From contig NC_134825.1 of the NCBI RefSeq assembly GCF_004210375.1, positions 8,742,001 to 8,806,000 of the forward strand: 64,000 nucleotides of DNA. The letters are read 5' to 3'. The translations under genes were made by a program, and so were the position numbers. Below are positions 37,561 to 48,872 of the stretch, in pieces (the first letter of the stretch is position 1; every line of letters begins with the position of its first letter). The notes under the pieces are model-generated. The model did not search any database, was not told where the DNA came from, and saw nothing but the letters and a program-made list of their open reading frames with translations. Source of the stretch: Tachypleus tridentatus (Eukaryota; Arthropoda; Merostomata; Xiphosura; Limulidae).

Positions 37561-37817
37561 CTAAAACACCAATACAGTATACTGGCGTGGATTGAAGCAT
37601 AACACACCACACAGTTCCAGTAAATTGCGTAAAATAGCTTTACGGAAGTGATAATCGAACGTCAAGAATACCAAAAAAAAGAATTAGACCATCGACTGTC
37701 AAACAAAATTATAACAACAGCTAAAAATAAAATAGATATTGATACTTACTGTCAAATAATCACGGAATGTCAACAAACCGCAGCAAATCAGAATACCAAA
37801 ACAACAACATAGAACTA

Positions 37818-38061
37818 CAGGGTGTTCGGAAAGTCACTGTGCAGTTTTGTAATCATATTTTATTCAGTCAATTTCAAGTCAGCAACTGATGGCGGTGTTT
37901 AGAAACAAAATAAGAAGGATCCAGGTCTGTATTGATTGATGCCAACGGAGGTCACTTTTAATATTGTTTATAATTGTCATTCATATTTACCTCCTGTATT
38001 CTATATTGAAACATGTCTGTTAATAAATATACAAGTGCACAGTGACTTTCCGAACACCCTG
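37818..38061. mobile_element. Mariner-like MITE, 244 bp
   Basis: Terminal inverted repeats of about 28 bp: CAGGGTGTTCGGAAAGTCAC at the left and GTGACTTTCCGAACACCCTG at the right, both continuing into GTGCA. A TA dinucleotide flanks each end, the normal target duplication of Tc1/mariner elements. There is no transposase frame, so it is non-autonomous. It sits inside the LINE. Confidence 0.93.
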
Positions 38062-38532
38062 TATAAATAATACATGTAAACTACAACAACTGTTAACACT
38101 AATCAAGCACAGACGATAATATATGGAGACAAGAGACGGTGAATTAAAAACACAAATAAATAAAATAAGAAAACAAATTAGAGCAGAAGTTAAATTACCA
38201 AAACAAAAATGGAACGATTTCTGCACCAAACTTAATTAAAAAACATCCGATACAATTTTGGACACACCTAAAAAGACTAAGAAATGGAGATACAACAGCT
38301 ATAAAATACCCGCTACTATAATATAATAATACCACAGCATGTACAAATAAAGAAAAGGCCGAAATATTCAAACGACAACTTCAAAACACGTTTAAGACAC
38401 ACAACGTCCCAAACATGAACACATACTTCTATAACAAAGCAAATAACTTTATAATGAATAACAGTGGACTATTCAAAACATTATTTCTGGTAGACTTAAA
38501 TACTTATGAAATCAACAACACAAACACAATTT

Positions 38533-38800
38533 TGGCTCGGCATCGCCAGGTGGGTTCAGGCGTTCGACTCGTAATCTGAGGGTAGCGGGTTCGAATCCCA
38601 ATCGCACCAAATATGCTCGCCCTTTCAACCATGGGGGCGTTATAATGTGACGGTCAATCCCACTATTCGTTGGTAAAAGAGTAGTCCAAGCGTGGGTGGT
38701 GATGACTAGCTGCCTTCCCTCTAGTCTTACACTGTAAAATTAGGGACGGCAAGCGCAGATAGTCCTCGAGTAGCTTTGCGCGAATTTCAAAACAAGCAAG
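38533..38800 (+). mobile_element. SINE inserted in the LINE, 12 bp target duplication
   Basis: A well-preserved family member with anticodon-loop-like CTCGTAA, B-box GCGGGTTCGAATCCC, GTCAATCCCACTATTCG and TAGCTTTGCGCGAATTTC. CAAACACAATTT occurs at 38521-38532 and again at 38801-38812, a clear target-site duplication. The LINE coding sequence resumes after it. Confidence 0.95.
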
Positions 38801-39967
38801 CAAACACAATTTCAGCACAAGAACTCATAGAAGCAACAACAAACACCAAAAATAAATCACTTGGAGAAGATGGTATACAAGCCACCCTCCTTTAAAAAGG
38901 CACTCTATTTGAACATCTCACAGCAATTTTTTATTTTCCAATACACTCTGGTTATATCCCGATATTTTGGAAGCATGCAAACGTATTAATGTTCCATAAA
39001 GAAGAAAAGCCAGTCAATAACCCAAATAGCTACCGACCAATCAGCCTGACCAGCTGTGTAGGCAAAATTCTTGAGAGAATAATCAGTAACAGACTCTCTG
39101 CATTCCTGGAGACAACATCAAAACTACCAGAACAGAATGGTTTCAGAAAATTGAGACAAACAACAGACCATTTAGTTAGTTATACTAGCCGAAGCAATTG
39201 TTGATAGTTTTAATAAAGTAGAATGCACTGTCTCTTACTTTCTCAATCTTGAGAAGGCATTCGACACTATATGATATAATGGTCTCCGGTTCCGAATGCA
39301 AGAAATGGGACTACCGCAGAGAACTAACTATTCAATGTCAAACTTTCTGGAAAACAGAATATGAAGAGTAAATATTGAAGGGACCTTCTCTGAGAGTTTC
39401 ACTCCAGAAGCTAGTTCCCCTCAGGGAGGGGTAGTTAGCTCTATCCTATTCATCATGTACGTGAACAATATGCCTCTAAAGGATCCAAATAATGGATGCT
39501 CATTACAGTTCGCAGACGATGTAACAATCATCGTCAACTAAACATACAAAAGTACAACCAGAGATCTAAATGAATGGAGAACTATTGCAGACTGCTACAT
39601 CTGCAAAATTTTAGGACTTACATTTGATTCAAAACTTGTGTGGGTAAACTACATAAATAATACTAGAACAAAAATTTGGCGAATAAACTATGCTAGGAGC
39701 CTAACTGGCAAAAACATCGGAGCTACGGCAGGCAACATCATAAAAATATATAAAACATACATAAGACTGGTCATTGGCTATGTAGCCCTTGCATGGATAA
39801 ACGTAAGCAAAAAAACTACTACAAACAATACAAAATACACTACTCACAACAGCTTGTAAAGTACCCAGAACAACATAATCTGAATTCATGCTTAAATGCG
39901 CACACATGAAAACAATAACAGATAGACTTCTACATGGAACAATAAACTATTTTGACAAAAATTTAAG

Positions 39968-40232
39968 TTTGTTTGTTTGTTTTGTTTTTTGGAATTTCGC
40001 ACAAAGCTACTCGAGGGCTATCTGTCCCTAATTTAGCAGTGTAAGACTAGAGGGAAGGCAGCTAGTCATCACCACCCACCGCCAACTCTTGGGCTACTCT
40101 TTTACCAACGGATAGTGAGATTGACCGTAACATTATAACGCCCCCACGGCTGGGAGGGCGAGCATGTTTGGCGCGACGCGGGCGCGAACCCGCGACCCTC
40201 GGATTACGAGTCGCACGCCTTACGCGCTAGGC
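39968..40232 (-). mobile_element. tRNA-headed SINE, reverse orientation
   Basis: The full-length body is reversed: tail GAATTTCGCACAAAGCTACT, then CTAGAGGGAAGGCAGCTAG, then the head with GCGCGAACCCGCGACC and TTACGAGTC. Flanking AAAAATTTAAG (39957-39967) and AAAAATTGAAG (ending about 40244) look like a slightly diverged target duplication. Confidence 0.93.
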
Positions 40233-40244
40233 AAAAAATTGAAG

Positions 40245-40940
40245 AAAAAATGAACTAGTAAGCGGACTTGACAGGTTCTGTTTACATGATGAGGATAGGC
40301 CTAAGCACCTTTCCCCAGTGAATATATATTTTCTGAATAAATAAAAGGCCACCTATAAACTAGACTCTACATTAGTTTGGGGATTAATTACTAAACATTG
40401 AAAGGGTTTTATTTATGTAAACGTTTTATAGTTAATACCTAACTGATAAAAGTGCAAATAATTTATTGAACTATGAGAGAAATGTTTTATTTGCACCAAG
40501 TGTATATGTAGATAATGCATTGACATTGCCCTGAAAGAGGCCTGAGTAAGTGCGGGTTACTCTGGTCCTCGTGCACCCTATATAAATACACTTGACAGTT
40601 GTAAAACCAAAATTCCAAGGAAGTTCCAACGAAACCTGACCCTTTTGGGAAGATAAACATCTATATCCAAATATCTATACAAGAGAGAGAGAGAGAGCAA
40701 ACTGATTTATTTTTGTAATTTTTCGCAAGGCTCACCCTACTCAAATATTTAATTAGATAACTCACTAAGACATGGCTAAGTCTTAACACCAGGCTGGAAG
40801 CAATAGTTCTATCAATACATCATTGATTATAAAATACACAGGTGTTTTATTGTACTACTGTGAAAAAAAGAAATAAAATAGATTATACTTCATTATTATT
40901 TAATCTTTACATTAACTGTATATTTATTAATGTTCTTTTA
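40245..40940. other. Intergenic, AT-rich, short GA run
   Basis: Contains a GAGAGAGAGAGAGAG-type run near 40684. No gene or known repeat seen. Confidence 0.4.
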
Positions 40941-40949
40941 AGAACTAAC

Positions 40950-42475
40950 ATACCCAATAAGAAAGATGATGTTGTCTTGTCATCACATGGCAACTTCAAA
41001 TCAGGAGGAAGAGAAGTTTGATCCTCAAATCTGGCTCGACATCTAATCTGTTCCTGTACTAGTTTTTTACGAAAACCAACGCTGAGAAGCCTGATTCGCA
41101 TTTATAAGTCGTTACAAAGAACATAAGAAATTTCACTGCTTTTGCTGATAAATTTGGATATTCAGCACGACAACTGAATCAAAAATTAATTAACGAGACT
41201 TTAGTAAAACGGACTTTCAGAGCAGTGTCACAGAACAATTCAATAATAGAATCAATTTCTGATTCACTGAGTTGTAATCCTTCCTCATTTTTCACGTTAA
41301 CAGTAAAAGAGATCCTGATCCATATTTTACTGCTGATTTTAGCCACAAAAGATACTCTTTGATTGATGAGGAAATCTCATCTGAAATATTACCTTCTTCA
41401 TCTTGGTTTTGTAATTACGTTAAGGTAGAGAAAGACATAATTTCTCATCTGAATTCAATGTACCCACAAGTTAATTTTTAAGGCCGCTTCTATCTTTTTA
41501 TAAGCTTTAAAAATATTTATGTTAGCACCTGGTAAAGTTAGATTTAACGTATTTAAGAAGCCAAAAATGTCACATAAATAGGCCATCTTATTTAACTAAT
41601 GCAAATCATGAAACTTGTCTCTAAATTCAAACTTTGCATTCTTTGCTGATAGAGGATGTTGTTCCACAAACAAGATAACTTAATTCTTCATTTTGATGAG
41701 TCTTTTAAAGACATTTCCTTTTGATAACCACCAAACTTCACAGTGTAACTGGAGATGCTCGTGTTCACTTCCCAGTTCTTTACACAAACCAGTAATGATT
41801 CTGGACAAATTAGATTTTATATAGTTTATGCAATTAACATATTCTTGCGTAGTTGAATTCAAAAGTAAGGACATTTTCTTCACAGCTAATGCCTCTCTGT
41901 GAATGTTACAATAAACCCACTTACAGCCTGGTGCCACTGCTCGGATCCTCTGTAAATCTCCTGTATGGGAACCTGCCATTGAACAAGCACCATCGGTACT
42001 CAGTCTAACACTTTCTTCCATTATCATTCTAAATTATAAAATTATTGATTAAATTAATATTTTCGTCAGCCGTTGTTCTTGTTGGAAGTGGTTTACAAAA
42101 CAATAAATCTTCATGAATTGTATCCATATAATTATATCTTACAAAGCACATTAAACTGGCATTATCTGCTATCTCTGTGCTTTCATCCACTTGTAATTAA
42201 AAAACTGACTATACTGAACTCAACGTATAAGAGTTTCTTCAATATTTTTCACCATATCCACAATTCTACCTTTACTATATTATTAGATAGGGACAATGAA
42301 TTATACTGATTTTATTGTTTTTGTAAACTTGAGATGTAATTATTTTTACTGCAGGAAGTATTAACGTTTCACCAATAGTATGCGGATAACCTGTCTCGGC
42401 TATTAGTTTTGACATTTCATGTGAGGCCATAACCAAGTCTTCATCAGAAGATCGTGTGGAAAAGGTGTGTGAAAT
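40950..42475 (-). pseudogene. hAT transposase remnant, ZBED5-like
   Basis: Read on the - strand from about 42475: GYPHTIGETLILPAVKIITS (N-terminal region of ZBED5-type transposases), then MIMEESVRLSTDGACSMAGS, RAVAPGCKWVYCNIHREALA and LHCEVWWLSKGNVFKRLI (42027-41680), and finally the C-terminal dimerisation segment TTYKCESGFSALVFVKN, stop, YRNRLDVEPDLR (about 41125-41015). Motif order is that of hAT-family transposases domesticated elsewhere as ZBED5. Several stops and frame changes show it is dead. Terminal repeats were not located. Confidence 0.85.
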
Positions 42476-42523
42476 TATTTGTTTGGACAAAAACTTTCAT
42501 TTTTCTTAATTATGAAAAAAAAA

Positions 42524-42775
42524 ATTGATTGTTTTGAATTTCGCGCAAAGCAACACAAGGACTATCTGCGCTAGTAATTTAGCAGTGTAAGACTAGAGGT
42601 AAGGCATCTAATCATCACCATCAACTCTTGGGCCTGTTTTACCAACAAATAGTGGGATTTACTGTCACTATATAACATCCCCACAGCTGAAGGGGTAAAC
42701 ATGTTTGGGGGAACTGGAATTCAAACTCGTGAGTCGAGCATTATAACCATCTGTCCATGACGGGCACTCCATGCA
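42524..42775 (-). mobile_element. tRNA-headed SINE, reverse, older copy
   Basis: TTGAATTTCGCGCAAAGC, AATTTAGCAGTGTAAGACTA, ACCAACAAATAGTGGGATTT and CAAACTCGTGAGTCGAGC follow the reversed family order. Diverged in the head. Confidence 0.82.
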
Positions 42776-43035
42776 GTTAAACTTAGTATCAGATGTTGAG
42801 TGTTATAATCTGAAACACAATGATCTGTGTTGATCCGACAACCACTTGTTTCAAGATTCTCCTGAATTTACATGCAGTGTTTATCATGAAGAAAAGCATA
42901 CACATTAAAGACATGATAGTTTTTCATGACAAAATCTTGGTCATCTGACTTAAGTGCAGAAGATTAGAGGTGACGTCCCTCAAATAGTGAAACATGGCGA
43001 TATGGATTTAGTAGCGACGGTTAACTCACTAAAAA

Positions 43036-43315
43036 GGCCCGGCATGGCCAAGCGTGTTAAGGCGTGCGTCTCGTAATCTGAGGGTCGCGGGTTCGCATCC
43101 CCGTCCCACCAAACATGCTCGCCCTTTCAGCCGTGGGGCGTTATAATGTGACGGTCAATCCCACTATTCGTTGGTAAAAGAGTAGCCCAAGAGTTGGCAG
43201 TGGGTGGTGATGACTAGCTGCCTTTCCTCTAGTCTTACACTGCTAAATTAGGGACGGCTAGCGCAAATAGCCCTCAAGTAGCTTTGCACGAAATTCAAAA
43301 CAAACAACAAACAAA
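43036..43315 (+). mobile_element. tRNA-headed SINE, young copy
   Basis: Nearly consensus-like: GCCCGGCATGGCCAAGCGTG, CTCGTAATCTGAGGGTCGCG, GGTTCGCATCCCC, GTTATAATGTGACGGTCAAT and AGCTTTGCACGAAATTC, with an AAACAAACAAC-type tail. GC-rich compared with its surroundings and with few apparent mutations, so it is among the youngest copies here. Confidence 0.95.
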
Positions 43316-43984
43316 TTCTTAGAATTTGATTGCTGTCAATTTCCTCATAAAAGTACTATTTTGAGTGCTTTATCAGGAGCAACCTTATTGGTACATTATA
43401 CTAACTGGTAAATATCTCATTATTAATAACAAAAATTTTTCAATTTATAAAGTAGAGAATTTTGATCTTAAAATGCACCTGCAACCTTCCAAATATTTAT
43501 GAATAAGGCTTCAGCAGGAGCTAATGAATGTTCCATGGCTTATATTATAGTTAACTAAATTGCTTGTTATTTTTAACCCAGGTTGTAGTAGCGTCTTTAT
43601 TATCTTAGTGTCACACACGTGCCTGAATATTTCTTGTTACAGAGCTCTGTGAATCATTAGCTGTTGCATCGTGTCTTGTGAGTTTGTAACAGTAGTATAT
43701 CACACTTTCTTGTACTTGTAGCTGCCTATACATACGCCACAAGTTATTTATGTTCATGCTACTCTTTTCCTAGTAGTGCTGGCCAGAGTTAATCTAACTT
43801 CACAGCAAGGAGAGCTTATGTCAGGGCTGGGTCCTTCAGCTACTCATTTTGGAGCCTATGATACCTTAGCTTTGTCATCCGTCCTTCAAATGAGTCATCT
43901 ATTTTATTATTGGCTTTTGTTATATTAAAATGACAATGATTTCAACTTTTAGATGGTGTTTAAGATTAGAACGTTGTTTACGAA
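43316..43984. other. Between SINE and gypsy remnant, no recognised feature
   Basis: Could include decayed integrase or LTR sequence of the neighbouring - strand retrotransposon, but no motif was seen. Confidence 0.35.
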
Positions 43985-43989
43985 TGGGC

Positions 43990-44261
43990 TATGTCTCGCC
44001 ATGTGTTGAGGAAATGAGTGATGAACCATGATCAAGTCGTATTCTTACAATATTATTATCAACTGTCTTATCACCAGTTCTTGATCTTAAAGTTTGATAA
44101 ACTCTTGAGCAAAATATGGTCCTCCTGAACATTGAACCCTCTACAATAAAATGTAGTATCAATAGTGTTTCACAAAGACAACCACAGCAAGTAGCTCTTT
44201 CTTTGTAGTGCAATGACTGTTCATTTGAATGTAAGAATACAACTGGTGCATATGATAACAT
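43990..44261 (-). pseudogene. gypsy RNase H fragment
   Basis: In one frame of the - strand the segment reads KKELLAVVVFVKHY near 44190, typical of the RNase H domain of Ty3/gypsy pol. The frame shifts before and after. Non-functional. Confidence 0.6.
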
Positions 44262-44463
44262 TAGCTACTCTATTGCCTCTGCCATCATTGTCCAATATAA
44301 ACTCACAATTCTTGCATGAATAAGCCAACACTGGAGCATTCACAAAAACAGACCTTGGGGATTAGAATGCATTATCACATTCTATGTTCTACACAAAATG
44401 TGCTTCTGCTTTAGTGAAAGCCAACAGTGATGTTGCTATCTTCGAGAAGCTGGTCACAAACCA

Positions 44464-44975
44464 TCAATAGTAAGGTATGAAAACAGAGAAACTGCAATAA
44501 TTTATCTCCATTACAGGTGGAGACAGATCTCTCATTCCTATTTTAGCCTGGTCTGTAGTCTCATCCATGCTTTCATTGTACATCTTTACTTGCCAGAATC
44601 TTGGTGCCAGATTTATGGGTTTAAACCAGTAAGAGTCTTTTAACGCATTCAGACATTTATCTGTCGATAGTAGAGGGAAAGTGTCAACGTGATTACTATT
44701 CAATAGAAGTCCACACACACATAGCCTGAACACACTTTTCTTGTTCCTGACAATCACTAATAGAGGCACAAAACATATTTATTGTATGACTCTGTCCTGC
44801 ATCTTCCATTGTATTTCAGTGCTTATGACCTCCCTATCGTTCCAAGGATGTCAGAAAGAATGTAGCCCTATCATATATGCGTTTTCTGTATCTGTATGGT
44901 ACTGGGTCACCGTTTCTTCACCCAGTCAGCCTCCTGGTCCAACAAATACATCAAAATATTCACCCAATAACTGAA
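44464..44975 (-). pseudogene. gypsy reverse transcriptase fragment
   Basis: PLLVIVRNKKSVFRLCVCGL, LLNSNHVDTFPLLSTDKCLN, ALKDSYWFKPINLAPRFWQV and KM correspond to the first RT motifs of Ty3/gypsy pol. The catalytic Y-x-DD part is not preserved in this fragment. Confidence 0.78.
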
Positions 44976-45019
44976 CGAGCTGCCTTAACTGTATTGGGTC
45001 CAAACTACCAATTAATTCT

Positions 45020-45292
45020 CTTGTCCTGGTGGTAAGGGCTCTTGGCCTGGTGGTAAGAGCACTCAACTCACAACCTGATTTAATTCACATCCCAAAATAC
45101 ACTTGCTCTTTCAACCATGATGGCGTTATAAAGTGCTAATCAATACTACAATTCATAGGTAAATAATAGCCCAAGAGTTGGCAGTGGGTAGTGTTGACTA
45201 GCTGCCTTCCCTCTCTCAGTTGAAAATTAGGGACAGCGACTGCAGATAACTCTCGCGTAGTTTTAAATGAAATTCGAAAATAAACAAGTAAA
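45020..45292 (+). mobile_element. tRNA-headed SINE, diverged
   Basis: TTGGCCTGGTGGTAAGAGC, ACTTGCTCTTTCAACCATGA, AGCCCAAGAGTTGGCAGTGG and CTGCCTTCCCTCTCTCAG follow the family order. It interrupts the gypsy remnant. Confidence 0.82.
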
Positions 45293-45350
45293 ACAATATC
45301 TTCAGATACATCTGTAACGTTGTATTTGTTCTCAGACACAGTATGATATA

Positions 45351-45635
45351 TATGACACATACCCTAGTGACTGGTTACTTTTACAGATATATATGACACA
45401 TACCCTAGTGACTGGTTAATTTTACTTCACTTACTGAACCAAAGATTGCTCCATGACACATACCCTAGTGACTGGTTACTTTTACTTCACTTACTGAACC
45501 AAAGATTGCTCCATGACACATACCCTAGTGACTGGTTACTTTTACTTCACTTACTGAATCAAAGATTGCTCCATGACACATACCCTAGTGACTGGTTACT
45601 TTTACTTCACTTACTGAACCAAAGATTGCTCCATC
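45351..45635. repeat. 60 bp tandem repeat, about five copies
   Basis: The unit contains ATGACACATACCCTAGTGAC, TGGTTACTTTTACTTCACTT and ACTGAACCAAAGATTGCTCC. The first copy is truncated to about 41 bp and the next four are near identical. Sixty bases keeps a frame open (20-residue repeat), but nothing suggests it is translated. Confidence 0.95.
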
Positions 45636-45837
45636 ATTCATTTCGATTATCAGGTGTTCATATTGCATAGAAACATAAATAATTCATTCCTAGCTTGACA
45701 GATCAATGTCTAAGCTAATGCTGCTTGGCTTTTGGACAGGAAACTATTGACTTTATGCGTAGCTACTACACTTATGTTAAGCGACACCAGTGCATTAGAC
45801 CTTGTACAAATTAAACTATTTTTCTACTTGCAGCTAT

Positions 45838-46188
45838 TAATATTCCATTCACTATGTATGCTTGTATAGCTTTTTCTCAGGAGCACAAGCTGATTTTTCT
45901 ATGGAACATCAACTCATTCATCATGCAGACAAAACTAGCTGATAAAATACGTAGTACACTCATACCAAAGATTCCTAGTCTGGATCTGAGATTGTAAACA
46001 GCAACTTTCATTATTATTATTTCATTCACTATGTATGTTCGTATAGCTTCTTCTGAGCAACACGAGCTGATTTTTGTATGGAATATCAGCTCATTCATAA
46101 TACAGACAAAACTGACTGATAGAATACATAGTACATTCATCCCAAGAATTCCTTGTCTAGATATGAGATTATAAACAACAACTTTCAC
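45838..46188 (-). pseudogene. gypsy protease fragment with tandem duplication
   Basis: The - strand reads YNLISRQGILGMNVLCILS and then again YNLRSRLGIFGMSVLRILSA. The GILGMNVL word is the C-terminal ILGMDFL-type motif of retrotransposon aspartic proteases. At DNA level, two copies of about 175 bp (45838-46010 and 46014-46188) share TCATTCACTATGTATG, CACRAGCTGATTTTT and CAGACAAAACT. They differ at many positions, so the duplication is old. Confidence 0.7.
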
Positions 46189-46639
46189 CCTAGGGGTAAT
46201 ATACCGTAAACTAAGCCAGAGGCATATCTCTCCTTTAGCATCTAAGCTATTATCATGCACCAAAACAAAGTCATCATTCACTGACCATAGTGGTGGCCTC
46301 AATTAGAGGGCTTGAAAGACTCTGAAGTTCACTAGAGTTCTTGCCTATATCTATCAGGAACTCAACTTTAAGCCTTTGTATTCTTGTTGATACATACCAA
46401 GCTTCAGCAAGTCCTAATAGAGTTGAAATGACCATAAACTCTTTGATGCAAGCAGTCCAGTGTGATTTTCCAAGTTGTTGGCCAAGCCTTACCAGGGCTC
46501 CATCAGTTTTCCAAAAAAATTGCCATAATATCTATCACTTGTTGCTAATGATTCCAGTCATTCTTATTCAACAGGTAATATAAATACCCTTGCATACTTT
46601 GATGCTTCGCAAAGCACTGACATTGCAATTTGGGAGGCA

Positions 46640-47640
46640 TCTGCTGAACTTTAGCTAGAAAATATAACTCTTCCATCTTTCCAAATTTACAAGCAAAACA
46701 TACACCTTAACTTGATTTTCCCATTCTGGATTATTTTTAGGTGAAAGCATGAGCTTTGTTCATAGTAGGCATCTAGTAGGTAGGCCTTGGTGTTGTATGT
46801 ATCCTGATGATAATATAGACCCTTTTGATGAGCCTTGCTGTGGCACATACCCAGCCTGTGAACAGACCTTGCTGGAGGATGTGCCCTATAGGTGGACTCG
46901 CATAGCTCTGCCCACTCACTGGTGATTAGTATGAAAGTGGGTGGTTGTTAATCTTCGAATTAAGTTAGATCACCACGTTGGAAATACTTGAGTTATACCA
47001 TTCACCAATATAATTCCCACTACAACTGTTACCGCAAACTCTTTCCTTCCTGGTTACCTGTTGAAAATTACTGCTTGAAACAGAATTGTTATTAGTACAA
47101 ATTCTGCGAGAATGACGATACCTCTGACTCTAAAGTGTTGTCACATAAGTTTACTGAATAGTCCCACAATAACATTATTACTAAGAAAGACCTCTTGATC
47201 TACAAAAGCCATTGCTGGGTATGACTTCCCAAGCAACTGATACAGATTATGTTGATCCTTTTCTGAACCTTGAGCTCGATGTGTAAGGTAGCTCAATTTT
47301 CTACTGGATCAGTTCAGTGAAGAAACCTAGTTCATGACAGCTTTCTAGTCGATTTGCTGCTCCTCAACCAAGTAGTCAGTCATGTTGAGAGCCAGACTAT
47401 TTAAGTTCAGACTTACTCCTGAGCTCATACATTTCAGACAGTAACGTGGATGAAACATTTTGAAGCTTATCTAGGTACTCAAGTTTGGTTGTCTTGTGCA
47501 TTGGGGGCATGATATACTTAGCCTTACTTACAGGGTCACGTGTATCAGGCTGGCACAAAATTATCTCTTTTATAATTTCAATAAATAGAAGGGGAGATGC
47601 CATCATTGTTCTTGGTACTAGATAGAAGACACTCAAATAG
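46640..47640 (-). pseudogene. gag-like region of the gypsy remnant
   Basis: A charged, helix-prone stretch (KLEYLDKLQNVSSTLLSEMY) at 47397-47636 and a cysteine-containing CFACKFGKMEELYF near 46700 fit a decayed gag with a zinc knuckle by position. The family call relies on the downstream pol motifs. Confidence 0.4.
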
Positions 47641-48870
47641 ACTCTGACATCCCAATGTGTGGTTCATTGTACAGCCCTGCACAACTCTAGATGTCGTGAG
47701 CTGGGGTAGATGTAACAGGGAACCCCTCCATCCTAATATGTACCTCACTATGGGTCACAGTCTTTACCTGTAGACGCCTGTTACCACAACTTCCAGAGAG
47801 ATAACTCTGAATGACAATCATCCACCAGTAGTATGTATAGCCATGCGGCTTCGAACTCGTAAGGCATCAAAATCATTCTAGTGTACTTCAGTCGTTTACA
47901 TATCTCTTCTGTTGGTATCGTTATTTAGTAGTACCACCTACTCAGATGGTCTGGGTGCATTAGATGTGACAAACTCTCTCTAAGCAAGCAGTTGCATGAT
48001 GAATGACGTAATGGACCTTTGCAACGTTGGCAAAAGTCCTATATGCACTCCTGGATTATACGTTTTCCAACATAACCATCTCTCTTTGTTTATGAACTTT
48101 CTTTCTTGATCTTAAGACCTTCTTCCTTCAGATTAAACCATTCATTCCGTTAGATGTATTCATCGAAACTATTTAATTAAATACGAAAGGTCAAGCAATT
48201 ATCATGCTGTCGAAAACAAGAGGTTTCGAAATAAATCCTAATGACATATGGTACTAGGATTTCTCCTTCCTATTTACTTGTGGTATTTTCACGTAAAATC
48301 CGTTTTTCGATAAGAATCAGATTGATAAACCCGTAAATAACGCATGTTATCAGAAAATAAGGTAAATGTTCTGCTCTAGATAACTTTACTTGAGGTAAAG
48401 TCACTCTCTCTTTGTCGTCTTGAGTGCGTTTACACTGTGGCCTCTGTTCACTCATGACGTTAGTTGGCTCTAACAATCATTTAACGTCACAGTCGAACAG
48501 CAAAATATGATGCAATATCAGTCCTGTTAACCCAAAAACTATGAATAATATTGTAATATTCTTGAGAAGGAACAGATATCACCAAGTAAGAGAACAAATA
48601 AATGACTAAACCAGAAGAAGGTAAAATTAACGACATACCGAACCAACTTCTGATTAATGTTAAGGCCATTATATCAAAAATTAATAACCAAAAAATAAAA
48701 TAAAATGATAAATAAATAGAATTCCTATAGGAACATAGAGGTAGAACACATGGCATGCTAGCATATCACAAAAATAAATCTTCTGTGAACACTATTCAAT
48801 AAGTCACTATTCCTTTTAGATAAAGTGACAAAAAACTATAAACAATATCCCGAGTGAGAAATAAACAGTC
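47640..48870. other. Possible gypsy LTR/leader side and unique sequence
   Basis: No clear direct repeat or primer-binding site found. A - strand ORF 48476-48270 (68 aa) has a hydrophobic stretch HLPYFLITCVIYGFINLILI after a charged start, and a second hydrophobic - strand ORF lies at 48756-48487. Neither is recognised; both may be chance frames in AT-rich DNA. Confidence 0.25.
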
Positions 48871-48872
48871 TT

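Larger units (their letters stand above)
37600..39956 (+). mobile_element. Decayed Jockey/CR1-type LINE with nested insertions
   Basis: The pre-RT part (FWTHLKRLRNGDTTAIKYP near 38250, then NKEKAEIFKRQLQNTF near 38345) is followed after an inserted SINE by NKSLGEDGIQATLL (38850), NPNSYRPISLTSCVGKILER (39022), LPEQNGFRKLRQTTDHLV (39124), a degenerate SPQGGVVSSILFIMYVNN (39415), the catalytic-box region LQFADDVTII (39503) and GLTFDSKLVWVNYINNT (39616) through VIGYVALAWINVSK (39770). The frame is broken by stops and shifts. The left limit is uncertain. It contains a MITE at 37818 and a SINE at 38533 and is followed by another SINE. Confidence 0.87.
43985..47640 (-). mobile_element. Ty3/gypsy LTR retrotransposon remnant
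   Basis: Fragments in the expected gag-pro-pol order are read on the - strand (high to low coordinates): a gag-like stretch (47636-47397), a degenerate zinc-knuckle-like CFACKFGKMEELYF near 46700, protease (46302-45877), reverse transcriptase (44975-44464) and RNase H (44261-43990). A SINE and a 60 bp array lie between protease and reverse transcriptase. Stops and frameshifts interrupt all parts. No integrase, LTR pair or primer-binding site was recognised. It is an old inactive copy. Confidence 0.75.

Noticed and set aside
38533-38620. Genuine tRNA gene
   Set aside because: The tRNA-like head lacks a proper acceptor-stem closure and continues into the shared SINE body; the same arrangement recurs in about ten copies.
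44464-44975. Active gypsy element or intact endogenous viral polymerase
   Set aside because: Frameshifts, lost motifs and insertions show that it is a decayed retrotransposon; no envelope-like gene was seen.
45446-45670. Repeat protein from the 60 bp array
   Set aside because: Sixty bases is a multiple of three, so the frame stays open by default. It sits in a dead retroelement.
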